Source: Candidatus Doudnabacteria bacterium
GTDB taxonomy: Bacteria; Patescibacteriota; Doudnabacteria; UBA920
Reading direction: 5' to 3'
Length of the DNA: 57,139 nucleotides
NCBI GenBank assembly: GCA_016218585.1
Contig: JACRDK010000022.1
Span: 1 to 57,139, forward strand
The notes beneath the pieces were generated by a model. It had not been told where the DNA came from. It did not search any database and saw nothing but the letters and a program-made list of their open reading frames with translations. Shown here piece by piece: positions 6,809-14,060 of the stretch. The first letter of the stretch is position 1; every line of letters begins with the position of its first letter. A program made the translations under genes and the position numbers.

Positions 6809-6845
6809 GCGCCGGCATCCCTTTGTGGTGCCGGCGCATTTTTGT
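6809..6845 (+). terminator. terminator of the 6317 gene
   Basis: Stem GCGCCGGCA/TGCCGGCGC with loop TCCCTTTGTGG, then ATTTTTGTT. Confidence 0.9.
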
Positions 6846-6941
6846 TAAAATAAAGTTGGTCCTGGAGCTTAAGTTCCGAGGTATTCGGCCATACATAATA
6901 AAACTAAAGCAGTTTAAGCGATTTTAGAAAGGAACAAGATT

Positions 6942-7232
6942 ATGTCCGCAGAACGAAGGTCTTCGCCGGAGGAAATAGTTCGCACATTATATGTATCAGA
7001 CTTGGAAGATAAAGATCTTAGAGAGTTGGCCAGTTATATAAGAGCTAACAGAATTAATATTAATCAGGTAATGCTGCAAGAAAAGGGCAGGATATCCGCG
7101 GGATATGAAAAGTTTATTATTGATTTTGGAGACGGGCAAATTGCATTTCGGCCAAATGAAGGGAATATAATTGTTTATGGAACCCCGGAAATTTTTTTAA
7201 AAAAGCTAAGAGAAATAGACCCACATATATGA
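6942..7232 (+). CDS. orphan protein, 96 residues, coupled to the phosphomannomutase gene
   Basis: Not recognised. Acidic/basic mix with YVSDLEDKDLRELASYIR (probable helix) and a beta-like FIIDFGDGQIAFRPNEGNI stretch. The start is supported by GAAAGGA about 8 nt upstream. Its TGA overlaps the next ATG as ATGA at 7229-7232, so the two genes are translationally coupled and probably work together or are co-regulated. Confidence 0.7.
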   Translation: MSAERRSSPEEIVRTLYVSDLEDKDLRELASYIRANRININQVMLQEKGRISAGYEKFIIDFGDGQIAFRPNEGNIIVYGTPEIFLKKLREIDPHI

Positions 7233-8656
7233 ATATCGACACATCTATATTTAAAGCTTATGACATCCGGGGAATTTACCCAGAGCAAATTAATGCTGAT
7301 CTGGTATATAAAATTATTCAAGGTTATGTCCAGTTAATAACGCGGAAGGACGCGGAAACTAACGCGGAAGGACGCGGAAATTTTTTGGTTGTCGTGGGGC
7401 ATGATATGCGCCTTTCCGGCGAAGAATTCAGCGAGTCGGCAATTAGCGCTTTAACAGATGCCGGAATTAATGTTATAGATATTGGCCTGGTTTCTACCGA
7501 CCAGCTGTACTTTGCCGCGGCAACATTGCCTGTGGCAGGCGGAATTCAAATTACCGCCAGCCATAATCCAAAAGAATTCGGCGGAATGAAATTAGTTCGT
7601 GCTAAGGGAGCGCCAATTTCCGGCGACAGCGGAATATATGAAATAAGGGATATGGTAATTTCCAATTTCCAATTTCCAATTTCCAAAAATAAGGGGAAGG
7701 TGGAGAAGAAAGATATAAAACAAGAATATTTTGACCATGTTTTTAAAACTTTTGACGTTAGCAAAATTAAACCGCTGAAAATTGTTGCCAATACCAATTT
7801 TGGCATGGCGACCCAGGTAATTGATGAGTTGAAAAAAAGGTTGCCCATAGAATTTTTAGAAGTGGTTAATCCGGAATTAGACGGCAATTTTCCTAAAGGG
7901 CCATCCGATCCATTATTGCCCTCTAACCGCGGCGAAACTATTGCTGCAATAGAAAAGTTGCATCCCGATTTCGGCGTTGCCTGGGACGGTGATGCCGACC
8001 GTTGTTTCTTTTTTGACGAAAATGGCAAATTTATTACCCCGGCATATATTAATGCCTTGCTCGCCGGATATTATTTGCAAAAATACCCTGGCGGAAAAGT
8101 CTTGCACGATACGCGCGTGGTAAGAGTGATTGACTATGCCATTGCGCAGAATCACGGCGTGGCCATTATGAACAAAGCAGGGCATTCTTTTATTAAAGAG
8201 AGAATGGCTAAAGAAGATGCGGTGTTTGGCAATGAAACCTCCGGCCATTATTATTTTAAAGATAATTTTTATTTGGATAACGGTTTGTTTCCGCTGCTGG
8301 CTGTCCTGGATATTCTTTCTACAGAAACACAAAAAAATTCACTACAGATGCCTACAGAAGCGAAGCCGATGACGTTTTCGGAGTTGTTAAAGCCGCTGCG
8401 CGAAAAGTTTTATATATCCGAGGAAATTAATTTTGAATTTACAAACACGAATATTTTGGAAGATATAAAAAACAAATATTCAGATGCGGAAATAGATAAT
8501 ACCGACGGATTTAGTTTTAGCTATCCTTCCTGGAGATTTAATGTCAGAAGTTCTAATACCCAAAATTTGCTGCGCTTGAACTTAGAAGCTGACAGCGAAG
8601 AGTTGCTAAAACAAAAAACCGACGAGTTAGTCGGATTCATAAACGAAGTTAAATAG
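7229..8656 (+). CDS. phosphomannomutase/phosphoglucomutase
   Basis: 475 residues, alpha-D-phosphohexomutase family. Catalytic serine loop TASHNP (109-114, Ser111 carries the phosphate), metal loop DGDADR (253-258), sugar loop GNETSGH (334-340), and a C-terminal phosphate-binding domain with YPSWRFNVRSSNT. It interconverts hexose 1- and 6-phosphates for surface polysaccharide or glycolytic supply. Three short stretches are built from intergenic-type repeat words: residues 38-50 (GCGGAA words), 144-157 (TTTCCAA words) and 364-380 (CTACAGA words). They lie where the family is variable and probably form surface loops. Confidence 0.92.
   Translation: MNIDTSIFKAYDIRGIYPEQINADLVYKIIQGYVQLITRKDAETNAEGRGNFLVVVGHDMRLSGEEFSESAISALTDAGINVIDIGLVSTDQLYFAAATLPVAGGIQITASHNPKEFGGMKLVRAKGAPISGDSGIYEIRDMVISNFQFPISKNKGKVEKKDIKQEYFDHVFKTFDVSKIKPLKIVANTNFGMATQVIDELKKRLPIEFLEVVNPELDGNFPKGPSDPLLPSNRGETIAAIEKLHPDFGVAWDGDADRCFFFDENGKFITPAYINALLAGYYLQKYPGGKVLHDTRVVRVIDYAIAQNHGVAIMNKAGHSFIKERMAKEDAVFGNETSGHYYFKDNFYLDNGLFPLLAVLDILSTETQKNSLQMPTEAKPMTFSELLKPLREKFYISEEINFEFTNTNILEDIKNKYSDAEIDNTDGFSFSYPSWRFNVRSSNTQNLLRLNLEADSEELLKQKTDELVGFINEVK
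7338..7380 (+). repeat. family A words inside the phosphomannomutase gene
   Basis: Two tandem copies of a 22-nt unit starting AACGCGGAAGGACGCGGAAA. The frame stays open and encodes RKDAETNAEGRGN. The same AACGCGGAA word occurs in spacers at 1516-1621, 40308-40402 and 50145-50236. Confidence 0.7.
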
Positions 8657-8671
8657 AATTTAGATTTGAGT

Positions 8672-8709
8672 AAGGCCGCCACGACGATTGGTCGCGGCGG
8701 CCTTTTGGT
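8672..8709. terminator. terminator between converging genes
   Basis: Stem AAGGCCGCC/GGCGGCCTT with a 15-nt loop. It ends the phosphomannomutase transcript and, on the other strand, the 9380-8719 operon. Confidence 0.8.
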
Positions 8710-8718
8710 TTGCGTGGT

Positions 8719-9045
8719 TCAAGCAGCGAGGTTGCTGGGTCGAGCCACTAGTGTCGGTTTGTTTTTAGCCTCTTGCTCTTCTTTTTTGAGCCGTGCCAAA
8801 TTTTCTTCGGGCGTTCCATCAATGGGGCTTGCTCCAGCCTCCATCGGCAGAACAAAGCGCAGAGGCTCTGTTAGCGGCTTTTTGAGGCCACACAAAATCA
8901 GGTTTTTGCCAGAGCCGGTAAAGATTAGAATATGCAGCGGGTCTATTGCAACATTTGTATTCACCTTCACCAGCGGGAGACCTGTGAGGCTGCGGAAAAT
9001 AGACCACATATCCGCGGCAGTGCAAAAGCTGAGCTGAATCGTCAT
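8719..9045 (-). CDS. orphan protein, 108 residues
   Basis: Not recognised. Mostly hydrophobic beta-like N-terminal two thirds (IDPLHILIFTGSGKNLILCGL) and a charged Lys/Glu helix near the C-terminus (ENLARLKKEEQEAKNK). SD GAGGG lies about 6 nt before ATG. The ATG overlaps the stop of the upstream gene (ATGA at 9042-9045), so the two form a coupled pair. Confidence 0.65.
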   Translation of the reverse strand: MTIQLSFCTAADMWSIFRSLTGLPLVKVNTNVAIDPLHILIFTGSGKNLILCGLKKPLTEPLRFVLPMEAGASPIDGTPEENLARLKKEEQEAKNKPTLVARPSNLAA

Positions 9046-9380
9046 GGATGCCCTCTTTCGAATAGTTGTACCAACTTGATCTCGTTGTGGCCGTGGCCGT
9101 TAGTGTTGACCTTGGGCCAAAGTCTGCGTTTAGCGGCGCAGAGGTCTGCGGAACCGGGAAAATAACAAATCTTCTTCACCCATGCTGGTATTTCTACGTA
9201 GTTCAGTGTTCCGCCGCAAGATAAGCAGAGAATTACGTCGTTGTCATGGACTTCTGCATTCCTGTTGACCGGGAACAGTCCGCACCATTTACCCAGGCTT
9301 TGCCAATTTTGAGCCAAGAGGCGTGCTTCGGCATCACCCGTACAAAAAATCACAAAGACGCTTGGCGGTTGAACCGACAT
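9042..9380 (-). CDS. orphan protein, 112 residues
   Basis: Not recognised. Begins MSVQPPSVFVIFCTGD; contains WCGLFPV, an LCLSCGG turn and CYFPG. With five Cys it could hold a metal or disulfides, but the spacing fits no zinc motif I know. The ATG at 9380 was chosen because AAGGAGG lies 8 nt upstream; a longer in-frame start lacks an SD. First gene of the coupled pair. I do not see a convincing promoter upstream. Confidence 0.65.
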   Translation of the reverse strand: MSVQPPSVFVIFCTGDAEARLLAQNWQSLGKWCGLFPVNRNAEVHDNDVILCLSCGGTLNYVEIPAWVKKICYFPGSADLCAAKRRLWPKVNTNGHGHNEIKLVQLFERGHP

Positions 9381-9460
9381 TGTACTACCTCCTTGGTAAT
9401 ATAAAAAGACAACCAAAAATTAGTTTCCTTTTTATGTTGCCAAATAGTTTTTCATAAGTA

Positions 9461-9487
9461 AAAAAGACTGCTCAATTAGAGCAGTCC
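9461..9487 (-). terminator. terminator overlapping the trpS stop codon
   Basis: On the minus strand GGACTGCTC/GAGCAGTC encloses the TAA of trpS and is followed by TTTTTT. The stem starts inside the last three codons. Confidence 0.85.
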
Positions 9488-10450
9488 AATTTTTTGTTTC
9501 ACTTCCGTTAAAGTTGCCTGGGCAACCGTGCGGGCACGGTCTGCCCCTTGTCCTAAAATTTTTGCCAGATAATCGGGGCGGGCTAACAGTTCCTGTTTCT
9601 TTTCTCTAAAGTTTTCAAAATAAACAGCAATATCTTTTGCCAAGGTCTCCTTGAGTTCGCTAAATTTTAAGTTGCCCTGTTTTTGTTGATCGTGGAAAAA
9701 AGCTACTTCTTCTTTGCTGCCAAAGTGTTCGAGCAAAGAAAATAAATTCTCAACTCCCGGAGACTTATGTCCGGCCTCAGAAGCGGTTACGGCTTTTTTC
9801 AGTTTGCGGGAAATCTCAGCAGGGGAGTCATCCATTAAAATTGCTTCATCGCCGGTCTTGCTCATTTTTTTTGCCGGGTCGGCCAGAGACATAATCCTTA
9901 GTGGTTTGCGCATAAAAGTATGAGGCTCAGGAAAAACTTTGCCGAAGCGGTTGTTAAATTTTCTGGCCACCACACGAGACAATTCCACATGCTGGGTTTG
10001 GTCTTCGCCAACTGGCACGGCTGATGGTTTGTACATTAAAATATCAGCAGCCATTAATGCTGGGTAAGTTAGCAGGCCGGCATTGATATTCTCTTTATGA
10101 GATTTAGATTTATCTTTAAATTGAGTCATCCTTTCCAGTTCGCTTAGCGGCAGTATACAGTTAAAAATCCATGCCAGTGTGGCGTGCTCTAAGATATGAT
10201 TTTGCAAAAAGAACACTGACTTTTCTGGGTCAATGCCAGCAGCTAAATAAGTGGCCGCAACATCTAAAGTGTTTTGGGAAAGCTCATCAGGCTTAAATGG
10301 GGTAGTAATGCCGTGAAGATCGGCTATAAAAAAATAGCAATTATGGCCTTGGTTTTGTAGCTCTACCCATTGCTGCAGTGCGCCTAAGTAATTGCCTATA
10401 TGTAGTTTGCCCGAAGCCCTAACTCCGGAGACAATAGTTTGTTTTTCCAT
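9476..10450 (-). CDS. trpS: tryptophanyl-tRNA synthetase
   Basis: 324 residues, class I synthetase. HIGH-type motif HIGN at 17-20 and KMSKT at 195-199; MYKPSAVPVGEDQTQHVEL is the typical tryptophan/ATP pocket segment. It charges tRNA-Trp. A TGC-extended -10 TATACT lies only six nt before the ATG, so the mRNA is probably leaderless. Monocistronic; the terminator overlaps its stop codon. Confidence 0.97.
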   Translation of the reverse strand: MEKQTIVSGVRASGKLHIGNYLGALQQWVELQNQGHNCYFFIADLHGITTPFKPDELSQNTLDVAATYLAAGIDPEKSVFFLQNHILEHATLAWIFNCILPLSELERMTQFKDKSKSHKENINAGLLTYPALMAADILMYKPSAVPVGEDQTQHVELSRVVARKFNNRFGKVFPEPHTFMRKPLRIMSLADPAKKMSKTGDEAILMDDSPAEISRKLKKAVTASEAGHKSPGVENLFSLLEHFGSKEEVAFFHDQQKQGNLKFSELKETLAKDIAVYFENFREKKQELLARPDYLAKILGQGADRARTVAQATLTEVKQKIGLL

Positions 10451-10456
10451 AAAATA

Positions 10457-10462
10457 AGTATA
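10457..10462 (-). promoter_or_regulatory. extended -10 of trpS (leaderless start)
   Basis: Minus-strand TGCTATACT with six nt to the ATG. No clear -35. The expected +1 falls on or next to the A of ATG. Confidence 0.5.
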
Positions 10463-10479
10463 GCAAATAATGGCCGGAA

Positions 10480-10516
10480 ATAAAAAGGTGGCCGCGGAAC
10501 TTGGGGTTCCGCGGCC
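10480..10516 (-). terminator. terminator of the 54-residue orphan gene
   Basis: Stem GGCCGCGGAAC/GTTCCGCGGCC on a CCCAA loop, followed by ACCTTTTTATTT on the minus strand. Confidence 0.9.
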
Positions 10517-10525
10517 TTGGAGGGG

Positions 10526-10690
10526 TTAGAAATGTTCCGGGAAGGGGGCTTCAATCTCTGTGACGGATACTATTTCTAGAACCGTCATAGCCGGCTGGGT
10601 GGTTTCCTGTTCGGCGGCGTCGGAGTATACAGCTCCGTCAGTCTCGGAGGGTTTAAAAAAGCTAAACGAATTAAGAATCCACTGGAACAT
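10526..10690 (-). CDS. small orphan protein, 54 residues
   Basis: Begins MFQWILNSFSFFKPSETDG and ends EIEAPFPEHF. It has an aromatic amphipathic N-terminal ~13 residues and an acidic Glu/Thr/Pro-rich remainder; not recognised. Supported by SD AAGGAGG eight nt upstream, a -10 TATAAT with extended TGC at 10713-10718 and a strong terminator right after the stop. The N-terminus could attach to a membrane surface (inferred). Confidence 0.7.
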   Translation of the reverse strand: MFQWILNSFSFFKPSETDGAVYSDAAEQETTQPAMTVLEIVSVTEIEAPFPEHF

Positions 10691-10695
10691 TGTGG

Positions 10696-10718
10696 ATCCT
10701 CCTTCGTGGAGGATTATA
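10696..10718 (-). promoter_or_regulatory. -10 box overlapped by a perfect palindrome, upstream of the 54-residue gene
   Basis: -10 TATAAT (10713-10718, minus). The palindrome ATCCTCC/GGAGGAT (10696-10714) spans the end of the -10 box, the expected start site and the SD. Because one arm lies upstream of +1, it is more likely a DNA operator than an mRNA hairpin. Confidence 0.5.
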
Positions 10719-10775
10719 GCATAAAACCAAAAGCTCCAGCCAGAGCCAGAAATTTGCAGGTTTTTCCTTTGCGAA

Positions 10776-11402
10776 TTAAACTATTTTTCCTATAAAATAT
10801 ATTGTAATGTTGGCCATTACCCAGGCTAAGCCCAATAAAGCAAACATAGTGGCATAATTTTTACTGTTTGGCATTGGCCGCGGCAATGCCGCCAGCTGGT
10901 CTTGAGTCAGCAAGAAGGGGATAGTTGAAAATGAACCATAGACCATAAAAATAAACAGCCAGATTAATGGGTTGAATGCTCCGTATAGCAGAATGCCCTC
11001 AAACAAAACTCCCCACAGGCCGGTTACCCAAAAAACTGCCCAAGAGGAAAAGTCATATTTTTTTAACATATAATACCAGGCAACTACCACCCAGAAGTAT
11101 ATGGTGAGAGCTTGAATAAAATGATGAATTGGGTTTTGGCTGAAACTTTTTTCAAATCCTTCAATTTGCACAAACCATTGGGTTAATCCGCCAAATACAA
11201 CACCCCAAAAAATATAAGCCAGGCCCAATGGCAAGGGAAGTTTGGCTAATGTGAGCCTTAGTCCTGACCAAAGTAAAATTAAAACAAATACGGAAAAAAT
11301 TAAGATAGAAGATATTCCATCCTGCGACCAGCGGATAACGGGCAAGAGAGCGGCAAGAATCAAAAGGGTTTTTAAAATTTTGTTTTTCATATAGGACGTC
11401 AT
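10776..11402 (-). CDS. multi-pass membrane protein, unknown
   Basis: About 208 residues with five to six hydrophobic segments (from LLILAALLPVI through IFSVFVLILLW, IYFWVVVAWYY, LWGVLFEGILL, WLFIFMVYG and MFALLGLAWVMANITIYF). No transporter signature recognised. Start is uncertain: ATG at 11402 or at 11390 (MKNKILK); neither has an SD. It lies 3' of rnj behind an intrinsic terminator, so it depends on read-through or an unseen promoter. Confidence 0.7.
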   Translation of the reverse strand: MTSYMKNKILKTLLILAALLPVIRWSQDGISSILIFSVFVLILLWSGLRLTLAKLPLPLGLAYIFWGVVFGGLTQWFVQIEGFEKSFSQNPIHHFIQALTIYFWVVVAWYYMLKKYDFSSWAVFWVTGLWGVLFEGILLYGAFNPLIWLFIFMVYGSFSTIPFLLTQDQLAALPRPMPNSKNYATMFALLGLAWVMANITIYFIGKIV

Positions 11403-11423
11403 CAATTTTAATCAGGATAACAA

Positions 11424-11462
11424 AAATCCCGCCCCAAGACAATTGGAAGCGGGATTTTTTAA
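11424..11462 (-). terminator. terminator of rnj
   Basis: On the minus strand AAATCCCGC/GCGGGATTT flanks a 16-nt loop, followed by TTGTT. Confidence 0.8.
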
Positions 11463-11464
11463 GC

Positions 11465-13315
11465 TTATATTTCAATAACCACTGGAAGCACCATGGGTCT
11501 ACGTTCAGTCTTTTGGTATAAGTATTCGCCGATTTCGTCGCGGACAATGTTGCGCAGGTAGGCATAGTTAGGTTCAAGTTTTTCCTTGCCTTTGCTTTCA
11601 ACTAATTTGCGTACTTCGTGTTTAACTTCGCGAATCAAATCGTCATTGCCTTTCATATAAATGAAACCGCGGGAGATGATGTCGGCTTGGTTAATTAATT
11701 TACCGGTGCGGCGGTCAAGCGTCATAATAATAACGAACATACCGTCTTGGGCCATAACCTGGCGGTCGCGAATAACAACTTCGCCAACATCGCCAATGCC
11801 CAGTCCGTCAATAAAGACATAGCCGCTGGAAATTTTTGAATCTTCGGTAACTTTGGCATCCTGAGCGGATGTTATTTCCAAAATTTGTCCGTTATCTAGG
11901 GCAAAAATTCTGTCGTCGGCAATGCCCATGGTTCTGGCCAAGTCAGCGTGAGCTACAATCATATGGTGCTCACCGTGAATCGGCATAAAGAATTTTGGTT
12001 TAACCAACGCCATCATTAATTTTAATTCTTCCTGGTGGGCGTGTCCGGAAGTGTGGATGTCTAATGTTTTGTTATATATAACGTGGCTGCCTAAGCGGGT
12101 AAGGTTAGACAACATAGCGGAAATAGCGCGTTCGTTGCCTGGAATAGGGGAGGCAGAGACAATGGTGGTGTCGCCTTTTTTAATTTTAACGGTTTTGTGG
12201 TCGCCGCGGGCAATGCGGGCCAAGCCGGCCGCTTCTTCGCCTTGAGCGCCGGTGGTTAAAATTAAAATTTGGCTATCCGGAAATTTTTTGGCAATTTCCG
12301 ACTTTATAATAATCTTTGGCTGGATTTTTAAATAACCCAGGGAAAGAGCGATTTCAATGTTATTAACCAAGCTGCGCCCGGTAACAATAACTTTGCGGTT
12401 GTATTTTGCCGCTGAATCAAACACCTGTTGAATACGGGAAATGTTGGTAGAGAAGTTGGCAAAAATTATGCGTCCCTTTATGTCGGCAAAGGTGCGGTCA
12501 ATGGTTAAGCCAATTTCGCGTTCAGATGCGCAGTAGCCGGGCTTGGTGGCATTGGTCGAGTCGGACATTAACAAAGTTACGCCCTCGGCTCCAAATTTAG
12601 CGATTTTATCAAATTCGGTAGGTTTGCCGTCGGCCGGGGTATGGTCAAACTTCCAGTCAGTGGCATAAACAATTTGCCCGACAGGAGTGGTAATGCATAA
12701 GCCAACAGAATCCGGAATGCTGTGATTTAATCTAAAGAAGCGTACTTTAAAATTACCCAAAGTAAGCACGTCATCTTTAGTTAGGGTGTGAATTTTGGAA
12801 CGGCCTAATAGGCCAAATTCTTCCAAACGCTTTTTAATAAAAGCAGCGGTGAGGCCCATAGTATAAACTGGCGGGTCGCCAATTTTCGGCAAAATGTAAG
12901 GTACGGCGCCAATGTGGTCCAAGTGGCCGTGGGTAATAATTACTCCGCGAATGCGGCGCTTGTTTTCTTCCAGCCATTTTGTGTCCGGAATAATGTAATC
13001 AATTCCGGGCATGGTGTCGTCCGGAAAGGCGAGTCCCATATCAATTACAATTAAGTCGTCGCCGAATTCCAGCACGGTCATATTTTCACCGACTTCTTCC
13101 ACACCACCCATCGGGATAATGCGCAAGTTTTGCCTGGAAGCGGTGTAGCGGCTGGTATTTAAAGCAGTCGCCGGTTTGTTGCCGGAAATTAATCCGGTGG
13201 CCTTGTTAATTAACATATCAAGGCGGTCGGTTTTCTCTGGTTCTTGTTTGGCAAAATTATTCGGCCTATTTTGGTGGGCCGGTTTGTTGTGCCTGTGGTC
13301 TTGTCTTTTTATCAT
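11465..13315 (-). CDS. rnj: ribonuclease J
   Basis: 616 residues: a ~60-residue Asn/Gln/Lys-rich N-terminal extension, then a metallo-beta-lactamase/beta-CASP core. Zinc motif HGHLDH at 129-134; TDWKFDH and SDSTNA later in the core; HTSGHAHQEEL in the beta-CASP part; and a C-terminal domain. RNase J is a 5'-3' exonuclease and endonuclease in mRNA decay and rRNA maturation. Perfect promoter at 13718-13746 with an unusually long leader (about 395 nt). With RNase Y at 27.4 kb, this gives the cell the Bacillus-type decay enzymes. Confidence 0.95.
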   Translation of the reverse strand: MIKRQDHRHNKPAHQNRPNNFAKQEPEKTDRLDMLINKATGLISGNKPATALNTSRYTASRQNLRIIPMGGVEEVGENMTVLEFGDDLIVIDMGLAFPDDTMPGIDYIIPDTKWLEENKRRIRGVIITHGHLDHIGAVPYILPKIGDPPVYTMGLTAAFIKKRLEEFGLLGRSKIHTLTKDDVLTLGNFKVRFFRLNHSIPDSVGLCITTPVGQIVYATDWKFDHTPADGKPTEFDKIAKFGAEGVTLLMSDSTNATKPGYCASEREIGLTIDRTFADIKGRIIFANFSTNISRIQQVFDSAAKYNRKVIVTGRSLVNNIEIALSLGYLKIQPKIIIKSEIAKKFPDSQILILTTGAQGEEAAGLARIARGDHKTVKIKKGDTTIVSASPIPGNERAISAMLSNLTRLGSHVIYNKTLDIHTSGHAHQEELKLMMALVKPKFFMPIHGEHHMIVAHADLARTMGIADDRIFALDNGQILEITSAQDAKVTEDSKISSGYVFIDGLGIGDVGEVVIRDRQVMAQDGMFVIIMTLDRRTGKLINQADIISRGFIYMKGNDDLIREVKHEVRKLVESKGKEKLEPNYAYLRNIVRDEIGEYLYQKTERRPMVLPVVIEI

Positions 13316-13712
13316 GTGATTTTTGCTCGGCCGTAAATAAAACGGGTAAGCTATATTAATGTGTTCAAACTAAAAAAGGTTTGAACATTACTTATTAGGG
13401 AGTCTGTTACCAAATATCATTTTGGCTACAGTTTAAAAATTTTGGTCACTCGGCCAAAAAAATTTATCAGCTTACCTTTGGGTAAACATCAAAATTTATT
13501 TTGACCGATTGCCTCAAAATTTTGAAACCTCGCCTTAAAAGCCTATTTGGCAACAGACTCATATTTTGTTTTCCCTTTTAAGTGGAATCTATACCGACCT
13601 AAAACGGATCTTGCGACAGTGCGCAATTAACAAATTGCAAACAAAAAGAAACTTTCTAACTGCAATTTATTAACTGAGAATTTTTTTGATTTCAGGGGGG
13701 AACTAACTATTT
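13316..13712 (-). promoter_or_regulatory. long structured 5' leader of rnj
   Basis: No ORF of note in about 395 nt. Nested inverted repeats: GAGTCTGTT(A/G)CCAAATA at 13400-13417 pairs with its complement at 13545-13562 and encloses AAAATTTTGGTCA/TGACC-type pairs. TGTTCAAAC/GTTTGAACA makes a hairpin near 13361-13390. AGCTTACC near 13471 can pair either locally with GGGTAA or with GGTAAGCT near 13351, i.e. mutually exclusive folds close to the start codon. This is the layout expected of an autoregulated RNase leader (inference by analogy with E. coli rne). Confidence 0.6.
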
Positions 13713-13717
13713 CTATA

Positions 13718-13746
13718 ATTATATCATTAACCTGTTTTTTTGTCAA
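13718..13746 (-). promoter_or_regulatory. consensus promoter of rnj
   Basis: TTGACA (13741-13746), 17-bp spacer, TATAAT (13718-13723): a perfect sigma70-type match on the minus strand. Confidence 0.9.
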
Positions 13747-13839
13747 TTTTCGGATATCTGCATTTTCCGGTTTAGCATCCATTTTACAATGTCGCCAAAG
13801 CTATTTTGGCCAAAGGCCAGTTGTAGCTTTGGCAAAGGC

Positions 13840-13926
13840 TGGTGCCCAGGAGAGGACTCGAACCTCCACGGGATTTCTCCCACACGTACCTGAAACGTGC
13901 GCGTATACCAATTCCGCCACCTGGGC
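13840..13926 (-). tRNA. tRNA-Leu (anticodon CAG)
   Basis: Class II tRNA. Acceptor GCCCAGG pairs with CCTGGGC, followed by A and an encoded CCA. D-arm GGCGGAATTGGTATACGC; anticodon loop TTCAGGT; long variable arm; T-arm GGTTCGAGTCC. The DNA just downstream (13803-13838) contains GCCAAAG/CTTTGGC words that can form hairpins. Confidence 0.95.
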
Positions 13927-13960
13927 AAAGTAACTTAATTCATTAAAAATTCTCAAAATA

Positions 13961-13989
13961 ATATTACACATTTTTCCTCGAACAATCAA
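13961..13989 (-). promoter_or_regulatory. promoter of tRNA-Leu
   Basis: TTGATT (13984-13989), 17-bp spacer, TAATAT (13961-13966) on the minus strand. Confidence 0.6.
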
Positions 13990-14021
13990 ATACAAGAGGG
14001 CAAATTTTGACTCTGGTTTGA

Positions 14022-14060
14022 TATCCGCGCAATCTACTTTTATTCGCGTATCCGCGAATA
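14022..14060. repeat. family A words between the binding-protein gene and tRNA-Leu
   Basis: ATATCCGCGCAATCTAC followed by ATTCGCGTATCCGCGAATA, a short degenerate copy of the GCGGAT word family. Confidence 0.45.

Noticed and set aside
10696-10714. SD-locking hairpin for the 54-residue gene
   Set aside because: One arm lies upstream of the expected transcription start, so it is probably not in the RNA; recorded as a possible operator instead.
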